A program made the translations under genes and the position numbers. DNA of 64,000 nucleotides from Streptomyces bicolor (GTDB taxonomy: Bacteria; Actinomycetota; Actinomycetes; Streptomycetales; Streptomycetaceae), in the NCBI RefSeq assembly GCF_000719285.1, contig NZ_JOFS01000008.1:186001-250000 (forward strand), given 5' to 3'. Below the pieces are notes generated by a model. It saw only the letters and a list, made by a program, of their open reading frames with translations, ran no database searches and was not told the DNA's origin. Below are positions 9,744 through 16,889 of the stretch, piece after piece (position 1 is the first letter of the stretch; every line of letters starts with the position of its first letter).

Positions 9744-10900
9744 GCCAGGCCCTTCGTCGCGGGGCCGACCGTGTCGGGGCCCTTCAGGAGATCGGGTACG
9801 TCCCAGTCGCGGGCCACGTCGGTGGTGTGTGCGCCCGGCTGGGCAGGGCCGCTGCGCACGGCCGTCGGGGTCGCGGTGAAGCGCGGTGCGGGCGCGGGCT
9901 GGGTGATGCCGCCGTGGTCGGTGAAGGTGCCGCGGGCGGCGAGGTGCGGGTGCCGCGGGGCCTCGCGCAGGGAGAGCACGGGGGCCACGCACGCGTCGGA
10001 GCCCTCGAAGACGGCCGTCCACTCGTCCCTGGTCCGGGACTTGAAGCGGGCCGCCACCGCTTCGCGCAGCTCGCTCCAGCGGGTCCAGTCCTTGCGGGCG
10101 GACGCGTACTCCGGGAGGTCGAGCAGTTCCAGGAACTCCGCGTAGAACTGCGGTTCCAGCGCGCCGACCGCCATGTACTTCCCGTCGGCCGTCTCATAGG
10201 TGCCGTAGTACGGGCAGCCACCGTCCAGCAGGTTGGCGCCGCGCCGGTCCTGCCAGCCGCCGGCGGCGAGCATGCCGTGGATCATCGCGGCGAGGTGGGA
10301 GGCGCCGTCGACGATGGCGGCGTCGACGACCTGGCCGGTGCCGGTCGCGCGGGCGTGGTGGAGGGCGGCGAGGACGCCGACGACGAGGTAGAGGGAGCCG
10401 CCCGCGTAGTCGCCGACCAGGTTGGCGGGGACGGCGGGCGGTTCGTCGGGGCTGCCGATCATGCCGAGGGTGCCGGTGAGGGCGATGTAGGCGATGTCGT
10501 GGCCGGCCCGGTGGGCGAGCGGCCCCTCCTGGCCCCAGCCGGTCATGCGGCCGTAGACCAGCCCGGGGTTGCGGGCGTGGCAGGCCTCGGGTCCGACACC
10601 GAGGCGCTCGGCGACGCCGGGCCGGTAGCCCTCGATGAGGATGTCGGCGCGTGCGGCGAGGTCGAGGACGCGGGCCGCGCCGTCGGGAGACTTCAGGTCG
10701 ATGACCACCGAGCGCTTGTTGCGGTTGGTGATGTCGTATTCGGTGTCGATGGCGAGTCCGGTGCCGCCGGGCCGGTCCACGCGGACGACGTCGGCCCCCA
10801 GGTCGGCGAGGAGCATGGCCGCGAACGGGCCCGGTCCGATACCGGCCAGCTCGACCACGCGCACGCCGGTGAGCGGGCCCTGTCCTGGCGTCGTCGCCAT
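9740..10900 (-). CDS. CaiB/BaiF family III CoA-transferase, alpha-methylacyl-CoA racemase-like
   Basis: 386 residues. The N-terminus VRVVELAGIGPGPFAAMLLA and the segment DLGADVVRVDRPGG are typical of family III; TGWGQEGPLAHRAGHDIAYI carries the conserved Asp/His pair used by alpha-methylacyl-CoA racemases, and LTGTLGMIG also points to that subgroup rather than to formyl-CoA transferases. A racemase would epimerise 2-methyl-branched acyl-CoAs so that an acyl-CoA dehydrogenase can use them. This fits the next gene and the abundance of branched fatty acids in Streptomyces. It is first in the operon 10900 to 5112. The ATG at 10900 is the family start. Confidence 0.88.
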   Translation of the reverse strand: MATTPGQGPLTGVRVVELAGIGPGPFAAMLLADLGADVVRVDRPGGTGLAIDTEYDITNRNKRSVVIDLKSPDGAARVLDLAARADILIEGYRPGVAERLGVGPEACHARNPGLVYGRMTGWGQEGPLAHRAGHDIAYIALTGTLGMIGSPDEPPAVPANLVGDYAGGSLYLVVGVLAALHHARATGTGQVVDAAIVDGASHLAAMIHGMLAAGGWQDRRGANLLDGGCPYYGTYETADGKYMAVGALEPQFYAEFLELLDLPEYASARKDWTRWSELREAVAARFKSRTRDEWTAVFEGSDACVAPVLSLREAPRHPHLAARGTFTDHGGITQPAPAPRFTATPTAVRSGPAQPGAHTTDVARDWDVPDLLKGPDTVGPATKGLA

Positions 10901-11029
10901 CCTGCCCCCAGGGGTGTGACACAACTGCTGTAACACCAGTGATGCTAAGAAGATGCCTCACCGGACACAAGAGCAAGCGCTTAGGAAGTTACCCGCTGCA
11001 AGCCCGGCCGCGAACCCGCCCCGGCGCTG
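10901..11029 (-). promoter_or_regulatory. Promoter region of the beta-oxidation operon with an AAGCGCTT palindrome
   Basis: The 129 bp between the operon's first gene and the MmcQ-like gene contain the 8-bp palindrome AAGCGCTT (10975-10982). Palindromes of the form GCAAGCGCTTGC are familiar as TetR-type operators next to acyl-CoA dehydrogenase genes in actinobacteria; here only the centre is perfect. Assignment is by analogy. Confidence 0.35.
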
Positions 11030-11410
11030 TCAGCGCCCGTCCAGCTCCACTATCAGCCGTTTCGGCGCGATCGTGCGGTAGCTCTCCTCCACCCAGTCGC
11101 ACAGCAGCTCCGCCGCGGGCGCGCCCTTCTGCTCCAGCGGGATGCTCACCCAGCCCGACTTGCCCAGGCCGTATCCGGCGGGCTCGGCGCCCGGGCAGGT
11201 CAGGGCGTGGGCGTGCGCGGACTCGTCCTTGAGCTTCAACGTGATGCCCAGCGGGTAGCTGCCGTCGTCCACGCCGAGGAAGACGAACACCTTCTTGTTG
11301 ACCTTCGCGACCGTCTCGCCCCACGGGAACTCCTCGGTGGCTCCGGGCAGCCCGAGCGCGAACGCGCGCACTTTCTCCCACTTCTTCAGGGCATTCCTGG
11401 GCACGGCCAC
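11030..11410 (-). CDS. MmcQ/YjbR family protein
   Basis: 126 residues, the usual size for this family of small alpha/beta proteins with a CyaY-like double-wing fold. Recognised by the pattern ALGLPGATEEFPWGETVAKV near the N-terminus, KVFVFLGVD, ITLKLKDE, GLGKSGWVSI and the C-terminal WVEESYRTIAPKRLIVEL. Often annotated as DNA-binding, but no reaction or partner is established. The start is GTG at 11410 preceded by GGAGG. It is monocistronic and leads away from the dehydrogenase-like gene on the plus strand. Confidence 0.85.
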   Translation of the reverse strand: MAVPRNALKKWEKVRAFALGLPGATEEFPWGETVAKVNKKVFVFLGVDDGSYPLGITLKLKDESAHAHALTCPGAEPAGYGLGKSGWVSIPLEQKGAPAAELLCDWVEESYRTIAPKRLIVELDGR

Positions 11411-11501
11411 CGCTTACCTCCGGGCTCGTCGTCGGGCTCCGCACACCTCACGCTAGCCTCGGCCACCGACAACGGCGCGTGGTGCGGAACCGAGGGGTGT
11501 C

Positions 11502-12680
11502 ATGAGCAGGCCGAGCAGGACGGACCGTCCGTACGACATCGTGCTCTTCGGAGCGACGGGCTTCGTCGGGACACTCACCGCGGAGTACCTCGCCGCGCAG
11601 GCACCCGAGGGGCTGCGCTGGGCGATCGCCGGCCGCAGCGGGGCGAAGCTGGAGCGGCTGCGCGAGTCGCTGCCGGGCGGCGAGGGAATCGGGGTGCTGG
11701 AGGCGGACGTCGCCGATCCGGCCTCCATGCGCCGACTCGCCGAGCACGCCCGCGTGGTGGCCACGACGGTGGGCCCCTATGTGACGTACGGCGGGGACCT
11801 GGTCGCCGCCTGCGCGGACACCGGCGCCGACTATCTGGACCTGTCCGGTGAGCCGGAGTTCGTGGACCGGACGTACGTCCTGCACGACGCACGCGCGCGT
11901 GAGACGGGCGCGCGGCTGGTGCACGCCTGCGGCTTCGACTCCGTCCCGCACGACCTGGGCGCGTACTTCACGGTCCAGCAGTTGCCGCAGGGCGTGCCGC
12001 TCACGGTGGACGGGTTCGTGACCGCCGACGCCACCTTCTCGGGCGGCACGTTCGCGTCGGCGCTCAACCAGTTCTCGCGCGGGCGCCAGATGCTGGCCGC
12101 CGCACGCGACCGGGCCCGGCACGAGCCGCGCCTGATGGGGCGCCGGGCGCTGGCACCGACGGGCACTCCCCGGTTCGCCAAGGAGATCGGCGCCTGGGCG
12201 GTGCCGCTGCCGACGATCGACCCGCAGATCGTCAAGCGCTCCGCGCGGGCCCTCGAGCGCTACGGCCCCGACTTCCGCTACCGCCACTACGCCGCCGTAC
12301 GGCATCTGCCCGTCGCGCTCGGCGGTGTCGCGGCGATGAGCGCGCTCTTCACGGCCGCCCAACTGCCGCCCGCCCGGCGCTGGCTGTCCGACCGGCTCAA
12401 GCCCGGTGAGGGGCCGGGCCCCGAGAAGCGCGCGAAGAGCTGGTTCTCGGTCCGCTTCGTCAGCGAGGGCGGCGGCCGGCGTGTGTTCACCGAGGTCGCG
12501 GGCGGTGACCCCGGCTACGGCGAGACGGCGAAGATGTTCGCGGAGTCGGCCCTGTCCCTCGCCTTCGACGAACTGCCGCCCACGGCCGGGCAGGTCACGA
12601 CGGCGGTCGCGATGGGGGACGCGCTGATCGAGCGACTGCGCGCAGCGGGCATCACCTTCCGGGTGGCCGCCACTCGCTGA
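11502..12680 (+). CDS. Saccharopine dehydrogenase-like NAD(P)-binding oxidoreductase (trans-acting enoyl reductase type)
   Basis: 392 residues. The N-terminal Rossmann fold begins YDIVLFGATGFVGTLTAEYL and continues with WAIAGRSGAKLERLRESL. The motif VGPYVTYGGDLVAACADTGA followed by DYLDLSGE and HACGFDSVPHDLG is typical of the SCCPDH/trans-acting enoyl reductase family, which in mycobacteria includes enzymes reducing polyketide-derived lipid intermediates. A short hydrophobic stretch (about residues 265-285) may be a membrane-associated helix, as in SCCPDH. The start follows GAGGGG. The physiological substrate here is unknown; lysine metabolism is unlikely. Confidence 0.85.
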   Translation: MSRPSRTDRPYDIVLFGATGFVGTLTAEYLAAQAPEGLRWAIAGRSGAKLERLRESLPGGEGIGVLEADVADPASMRRLAEHARVVATTVGPYVTYGGDLVAACADTGADYLDLSGEPEFVDRTYVLHDARARETGARLVHACGFDSVPHDLGAYFTVQQLPQGVPLTVDGFVTADATFSGGTFASALNQFSRGRQMLAAARDRARHEPRLMGRRALAPTGTPRFAKEIGAWAVPLPTIDPQIVKRSARALERYGPDFRYRHYAAVRHLPVALGGVAAMSALFTAAQLPPARRWLSDRLKPGEGPGPEKRAKSWFSVRFVSEGGGRRVFTEVAGGDPGYGETAKMFAESALSLAFDELPPTAGQVTTAVAMGDALIERLRAAGITFRVAATR

Positions 12681-12718
12681 ACCGATTCTGCGCCAGCCGC
12701 CGGCCCGGCTACCCGACC

Positions 12719-12865
12719 CTAGAGCGGCCATCCGGCGATGGTGTAGATCATCCCGACGATCCAGCCCAGCCCGGCCAGCGTGGCGAGAACCAGCGCGGCC
12801 GTCACGGCACGCTCGACGGGACGGTTGGGATCGGCAAGGGGCTTCGGGGCACGGTGCGTCGTCAT
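12719..12865 (-). CDS. Small single-pass membrane protein
   Basis: 48 residues: a short basic, proline-rich N-terminus (MTTHRAPKPLADPNRP) and one hydrophobic helix (about residues 20-44, AALVLATLAGLGWIVGMIYT). I do not recognise a family. It sits alone between the oxidoreductase and endonuclease V genes. The ATG at 12865 gives the compact membrane protein; an upstream in-frame start is possible but would add a poor-looking extension. Confidence 0.6.
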   Translation of the reverse strand: MTTHRAPKPLADPNRPVERAVTAALVLATLAGLGWIVGMIYTIAGWPL

Positions 12866-12926
12866 GGGGCCCAGCCTGCCGAGCGCCGCAGTGGGCGACA
12901 TCCGTACAGGTACTCAGAGGACGTAC

Positions 12927-14075
12927 TCAGTCGGCCTCGTCGGTCGTAGGCCACTCCCCCAGCGCCTCCGCGATCCGGTCCCGTACGGACGGATCGGGCG
13001 CGCAGGTGGCGAGGTGCACGGCGATGGGGCCGATCTGCCAGCCCGCGTGATGGTCGAAGAAGGGACAGGGCCCTGCCTCATTGTGGGCGACCTTGCCGAC
13101 CAGCTCCGCGAGACGGACCAGCAGCCGCTGTTGGTCCGTCGGGTGCTCCCAGGCCGCGAGCCCTCGCGCGCGGACCAGCTCGAACACTTCCCTGCCCCGG
13201 CTCCACCGGTCTCGGTCGCCCGCCAGTTCCACCGCGGCGTCGATCTCCGGGGTCCGGCCCAGGCCCTCCGCTGCTGCCGCGAGCACCCGCCCCGCCCAAC
13301 TCACGGGCAGGGGCTGGCGCTCGAACAGGGACCGCCCCCACGTCCGAGTGGGGTCAGCCGCCGCTCGGGCGGCGCGTTCCGGCCTCGGACGAGCAGCCTC
13401 CTTCAGCACCTTCCGGCACAAGGCGTCCGCCCGGCGTGTCGTCTCCGGCAGCCGGTAGTCCGGCGTCAGGGCGAGGACGTGGGCGCAGGCGTTGTCGAGG
13501 GTCATTCGGTGGCCGACCGAGACGAAGACCGGCTTGACGGCGTCGCGGGTGCGCAGGGCCCGGCCGACCTCCTCGTCGTCCGCCATCAGCGGGGCGGAGG
13601 AGCCGCGCGGTGCGTCCGGGTCGTCGTAGGTGAAGGTGAACGGGTTCTTGGCGACGCCGATCGTCGGGAGGCCGGTGAGGACGCCGAGGTGGCTGGCGAG
13701 GCCGAAGCGGCGGGGGTGGGCGAGGCCGTAGCCGTCGCAGACGACCAGGCCGGGTGGGCAGGGCAGGGCGTCGAGGGCGGCCAGCACCGTGGGGATCTCG
13801 CGGAACGCGAGCAGCCCGGGCACGTACGGGAAGGAGATCCGGCCGACCGCAGTGCCCTCGGCGACGACGTCCAGGGTCGCCGCGTCGAGGACGACCGCCG
13901 CGGCCGCGACGAGGTTCCGCTCGTCGTCGTACGCCACGTCCACACCGGTCACGTGCCCCGCTCCGGGCGGCGGCCCCTCCTCGTCGAGCACCACCCGCTC
14001 CCGCAGTTCGTCCTGGACGGCGCGGGCCTCTTCCTCGGTCGCGGGCCAGCCCGCGGGAATGCGTACGGTCGTCAT
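12927..14075 (-). CDS. nfi: Endonuclease V with a C-terminal extension of about 150 residues
   Basis: 382 residues. The first 225 or so form an endonuclease V, which nicks DNA (or inosine-containing RNA) one base 3' of a deaminated base. Seen: GVDVAYD with the catalytic Asp (46), FPYVPGLLAFRE (the PY wedge motif that separates strands), VVCDGYGLAHPRRFGLASH with a second metal-binding Asp, and GVAKNP. Classical Nfi proteins are about 220-230 residues, so the rest (from about 230, including PFFDHHAGWQIGPIAVHLAT) is an additional domain of unknown function that may have been a separate gene. The ATG at 14075 is preferred over the in-frame GTG at 14084. Confidence 0.88.
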   Translation of the reverse strand: MTTVRIPAGWPATEEEARAVQDELRERVVLDEEGPPPGAGHVTGVDVAYDDERNLVAAAAVVLDAATLDVVAEGTAVGRISFPYVPGLLAFREIPTVLAALDALPCPPGLVVCDGYGLAHPRRFGLASHLGVLTGLPTIGVAKNPFTFTYDDPDAPRGSSAPLMADDEEVGRALRTRDAVKPVFVSVGHRMTLDNACAHVLALTPDYRLPETTRRADALCRKVLKEAARPRPERAARAAADPTRTWGRSLFERQPLPVSWAGRVLAAAAEGLGRTPEIDAAVELAGDRDRWSRGREVFELVRARGLAAWEHPTDQQRLLVRLAELVGKVAHNEAGPCPFFDHHAGWQIGPIAVHLATCAPDPSVRDRIAEALGEWPTTDEAD

Positions 14076-14137
14076 GGTGGGCACGAGCGTACGGGGCCGG
14101 GGCCGGCCGCCGCGGGCCCAGGGGTAGGCTCGCGATC

Positions 14138-14434
14138 ATGTTCGTACTGGAGTTGACCTACACCGCACCGATCGAGGACGTCGACGCCGTGCTGGAGGCG
14201 CATGTGGCGTGGCTCGACGAGCAGTACGAGAACGGGACCTTCCTCGCGTCCGGACGCAAGAACCCCCGCGACGGCGGGGTCATCATCGCCGTCGCGGGGG
14301 ACCGGGCTCGGATCGAGGCGATCACCGCGACCGATCCGTTCGTCGGCGCCGGGGTCTGCGCGTACCGCATCACCGAGTTCGCCGCCACGAAGACGGCTCC
14401 GGCGCTGGAGCGGTACCGCGAGACGCTCGGCTGA
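14138..14434 (+). CDS. YciI family protein
   Basis: 98 residues, the length of a single ferredoxin-like YciI domain. Features: MFVLELTYTAPIEDVDAVLE, HVAWLDEQYENGTFLASGRK with the conserved His and the loop to Gly, DGGVIIAVAGDRARIEAI, DPFVGAGVCAYRITEF. YciI-like domains resemble a muconolactone isomerase fold with a putative His/Asp active site; the reaction is generally unknown. The ATG at 14138 fits the family start. It ends 9 bp from the convergent neighbour. Confidence 0.88.
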   Translation: MFVLELTYTAPIEDVDAVLEAHVAWLDEQYENGTFLASGRKNPRDGGVIIAVAGDRARIEAITATDPFVGAGVCAYRITEFAATKTAPALERYRETLG

Positions 14435-14443
14435 GCCGATCGG

Positions 14444-14770
14444 TCACTTCCCGCCCAGCGCCTGCTTGAGCTGGCTCTTGTTCATGTCCGAACGGCCGTG
14501 GATGTTGCGCCGCTTGGCCTCCTCGTAGAGCTGGTCGTAAGTGGGGCCCTGGGAGCCCTTGCCGGACCGCTGGCCGCCCCGCTTGCCGGACGACATGTCC
14601 TGCGTGGACGTGCGGCTGGCCGTCTTCGACTCACCGGAGCGGGCGCGCTCCTTGTTCACCGTCCGCGCCGCGATCTCCTTGGCGCGCGAGGTGCTCTCGC
14701 CCCGGTCCTGGGCGCTCTTCTTGATGTGCTCGTACTGGCGTTCCCGCTTCGAGCTCGAACCGGCTGGCAT
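14444..14770 (-). CDS. Small basic protein with C-terminal Rho-N/SAP-like motif ('plasmid stabilization' family)
   Basis: 108 residues, strongly charged, with no hydrophobic segment. The N-terminal half (SSSKRERQYEHIKKSAQDRG, then EIAARTVNKERAR) and the C-terminal helix-loop-helix YDQLYEEAKRRNIHGRSDMN followed by KSQLKQAL match a small family common in Streptomyces and other actinobacteria that is annotated as plasmid stabilization protein. The C-terminal unit resembles the HeH/Rho-N nucleic-acid-binding motif, so DNA or RNA binding is a reasonable guess. No toxin partner is adjacent. Confidence 0.75.
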   Translation of the reverse strand: MPAGSSSKRERQYEHIKKSAQDRGESTSRAKEIAARTVNKERARSGESKTASRTSTQDMSSGKRGGQRSGKGSQGPTYDQLYEEAKRRNIHGRSDMNKSQLKQALGGK

Positions 14771-14817
14771 GTGAGTCACTCCTCTCGCAGTCGGCGTCCG
14801 AGTACCCACATTCCGGT

Positions 14818-15921
14818 TCACCTCTCCAGCCGCGCGACCCGGCCCTTCTCCCCCGCCGCCCAGCAGCCCAGGTCCGGCGTGCAGTCCACGGTGTCGTACG
14901 AGCCGGTGTCGACGGTCCGCCAGGTGCGGCCGCCGTCGGTGGTGAGGTCGGTGCCGGTCGGGCCGACCGCCAGTGCGGAGGTGCGGCTGTGCGGAAGCCA
15001 GGCGACGCCGGAGCGATAGGCGTTCACCGGTGTCGCGGCGGGCCGCCATGTGGCGCCCCCGTCGCCGGTACGCGCGGCAGCCCGCGGCGAGGTCTGCTCG
15101 GGGCGGTAGTCGCCGCCGACCGCGAGGCCGTGCGTGCGGTCGCGGAAGGCGAGGGCGAACACGCCGCGGGCCGGGTCGCCCGCGGGGACCGACGTGTCGG
15201 TGGCCGTCCAGGTCAGTCCTCGGTCGGCGGAGTGCAGCACACGCGCGCGTGCGGCCCCGCCGGTGGCCAGCCAGACGTCCTTCGGCCCGGAGGCGACCAG
15301 GCACTGCCCGCTCGCGGCGAAGCCGGCCTCGCCCTCCAGTGCGGCGGGCATCCCGTCGCTGGGCAGCACGTTCCAGGAACGGCCGCCGTCGCTGGTCGAC
15401 AGGATGCGGAACCGGCCGTCGACCGGGTCGCTCATCGCCAGGCCGTGGCGGCGGTCGAAGAAGGTCATGCAGTCGTAGAAGGCCCGCGCGTCGGTGTTGC
15501 GGAAGGACTCGGTCCAGGTCGCGCCGCCATCGTCGGTGCGGTACACCCGGGACGCCTCGCCCTCCCCGATGGCCAGCACCACGGCGCGTCGCGAGTCGAA
15601 GGCCTCGACATCCCGGAACTGCAGCTCGGCGGCGCCGGGCGGCGATACGTTCCGCCAGGTCGCGCCGCCGTCGGTGGTGCGCAGGACGGTGCCCGCGGTC
15701 CCGGCCAGCCAGGCGGTGTCGCGGCTCACCGCGGACAGCCCTCGGAACCGCACCTCGGGCATGCCGCTGTCCTTGAGTTCCCAGTGCGGCGCCCGGCGTT
15801 CCGGCTCGTGCGCCTGCGCGGGTACGACCGTCAGCGCGGCGAGCGCCGCCCCGCACGCCACCCCCGCGGCCGCTGTCCGAAAACCGATCCCCAACCGTCG
15901 CGTGCTCCCCGAACGCCTCAT
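14818..15921 (-). CDS. Secreted BNR/YVTN-type beta-propeller protein
   Basis: 367 residues. Twin-arginine-like basic N-terminus followed by an Ala-rich hydrophobic core (about residues 13-37, ending AQA), consistent with a cleaved signal peptide. The mature part contains at least five sialidase-type Asp-box repeats (for example TTDGGATWRN, TDDGGATWTE, TSDGGRSWNV, TGDGGATWRP, TTDGGRTWRT) spaced 45-60 residues apart, giving a beta-propeller like the Ycf48/photosystem II stability-factor group. These proteins are often annotated as oxidoreductases; I see no catalytic residues, so it may be a binding or assembly scaffold outside the membrane. Confidence 0.85.
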   Translation of the reverse strand: MRRSGSTRRLGIGFRTAAAGVACGAALAALTVVPAQAHEPERRAPHWELKDSGMPEVRFRGLSAVSRDTAWLAGTAGTVLRTTDGGATWRNVSPPGAAELQFRDVEAFDSRRAVVLAIGEGEASRVYRTDDGGATWTESFRNTDARAFYDCMTFFDRRHGLAMSDPVDGRFRILSTSDGGRSWNVLPSDGMPAALEGEAGFAASGQCLVASGPKDVWLATGGAARARVLHSADRGLTWTATDTSVPAGDPARGVFALAFRDRTHGLAVGGDYRPEQTSPRAAARTGDGGATWRPAATPVNAYRSGVAWLPHSRTSALAVGPTGTDLTTDGGRTWRTVDTGSYDTVDCTPDLGCWAAGEKGRVARLER

Positions 15922-16174
15922 GGCGGGCGAAGCTAGTCCACCGCCACGGTGTCGTCCAGATGGCCATGCCAACCCCACGGTGTCACAGGAGATCGCAGGA
16001 GATCACACGCGACTTTCCCGTCACGGAAGGGCGAACACCCCACTCCCATGCATGACGACGGTGACACAGGTCACTCGACATTCGTGTGCACGGATTGGCT
16101 GATTCCGTCGTCTCTACCAGTGCCCGGTCTCGTACGCCCGGATGTTCGTCCAGCCGTCACAAGGGAGCAAGGCG

Positions 16175-16591
16175 TTGTCCACCGTCATCGAGCAGCCCGT
16201 TGAGGCCCGCCTCGTCGCCGCCGCGCCGCGGATGCCGAGCATTCCGGCGACCCTTCGCTACGACCGACGCGACCCGTTCGCCGTCCGCATGACCTTCCCG
16301 GCCCCGGCCACCCTGGAGGGCGTGGAGGTGTGCTGGACCTTCAGTCGCGAGCTGCTCCTGGCCGGGCTGGAGGGACCCGAGGGTCACGGCGACGTCCGGG
16401 TGCGGCCGTACGGCTTCGACCGTACGGTCCTGGAGTTCCACGCTCCCGAAGGCACCGCGGTCGTGCACATCCGCACGAACGAGGTGCGCCGCTTCCTGCA
16501 GTCCACCAGCGAGCTGGTGCCCCTCGGCCTGGAGCACCTCCAGCTCGACCTGGACCGTGACCTCGCGGAGCTGATGCGGGACGCCTGCTGA
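16175..16591 (+). CDS. ssgD: SsgA-like sporulation/cell-division regulator, SsgD type
   Basis: 138 residues from a TTG start at 16175, which has AGGGAG 8 bp upstream; an in-frame ATG at 16142 has no ribosome site. SALP family members control septum placement and peptidoglycan remodelling in Streptomyces sporulation and have no enzymatic activity. Seen: ATLRYDRRDPFAVRMTFPAP (the strand pair with the conserved YD..DP.AV), VCWTFSRELLLAGLEGP, GDVRVRPYG, and the C-terminal VPLGLEHLQLDLDRDLAELM. The start and overall sequence are closest, from memory, to SsgD, and its neighbours (ABC-F and UvrA-like genes) match the S. coelicolor ssgD locus as I remember it. Confidence 0.88.
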   Translation: MSTVIEQPVEARLVAAAPRMPSIPATLRYDRRDPFAVRMTFPAPATLEGVEVCWTFSRELLLAGLEGPEGHGDVRVRPYGFDRTVLEFHAPEGTAVVHIRTNEVRRFLQSTSELVPLGLEHLQLDLDRDLAELMRDAC

Positions 16592-16635
16592 GGCGTTCCG
16601 CCCACCCCACCCGATCGCGCCCGGAATTAATTACG

Positions 16636-16664
16636 TTGACACCGTCCTGGCCCCCTCCTACGGT
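16636..16664 (+). promoter_or_regulatory. Housekeeping-type promoter of the ABC-F gene
   Basis: TTGACA (16636-16641), a 17-bp spacer and TACGGT (16659-16664) match the Streptomyces sigma-HrdB consensus. Transcription from here would begin near 16670 and leave a 5' leader of about 220 nt before the ABC-F start codon, unusually long for Streptomyces. Confidence 0.75.
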
Positions 16665-16889
16665 GTTCAACGTCCTGTTGCCGTCGATTGGAGAAGGACG
16701 TTGCTCGTCTGAGGTCCTGAGACACCGCGTCACACCTGAGGTGTGTGCGCAACGTGCGACCTCGGCGTTCGAGCCGTCCTCACGGAACAGGGCATTTCTC
16801 ATGCCCAGGGCCTCTCACCGCCCGTAGGTCGCCGGTGTCTCGATACGCGTTTGCCCTTGATCACTTCGAGCAACCGCGGAGGCGCCCTC
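16665..16889 (+). promoter_or_regulatory. Long ABC-F 5' leader with hairpins (possible attenuator)
   Basis: The leader contains an inner hairpin (CACAC 16731-16735 with GTGTG 16741-16745) inside an outer pairing GAGGTC (16711-16716) with GACCTC (16758-16763), followed by a short open frame at 16801. ABC-F resistance genes in Gram-positive bacteria are commonly controlled by ribosome-mediated attenuation in such leaders; here the mechanism is inferred from structure only. Confidence 0.45.
16801..16827 (+). CDS. Possible 8-residue leader peptide (MPRASHRP)
   Basis: An ATG-to-TAG frame of eight codons in the leader of the ABC-F gene, with GGAACAGGG about 12 bases upstream as a possible ribosome site. 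Downstream ABC-F start is 63 bp away. Its location suits an antibiotic-sensing upstream ORF, but short frames like this arise by chance, so confidence is low. Confidence 0.35.
   Translation: MPRASHRP

Noticed and set aside
7725-10145. 806-codon plus-strand ORF over the fad operon
   Set aside because: Antisense shadow of thiolase and acyl-CoA dehydrogenase; no plausible protein features.
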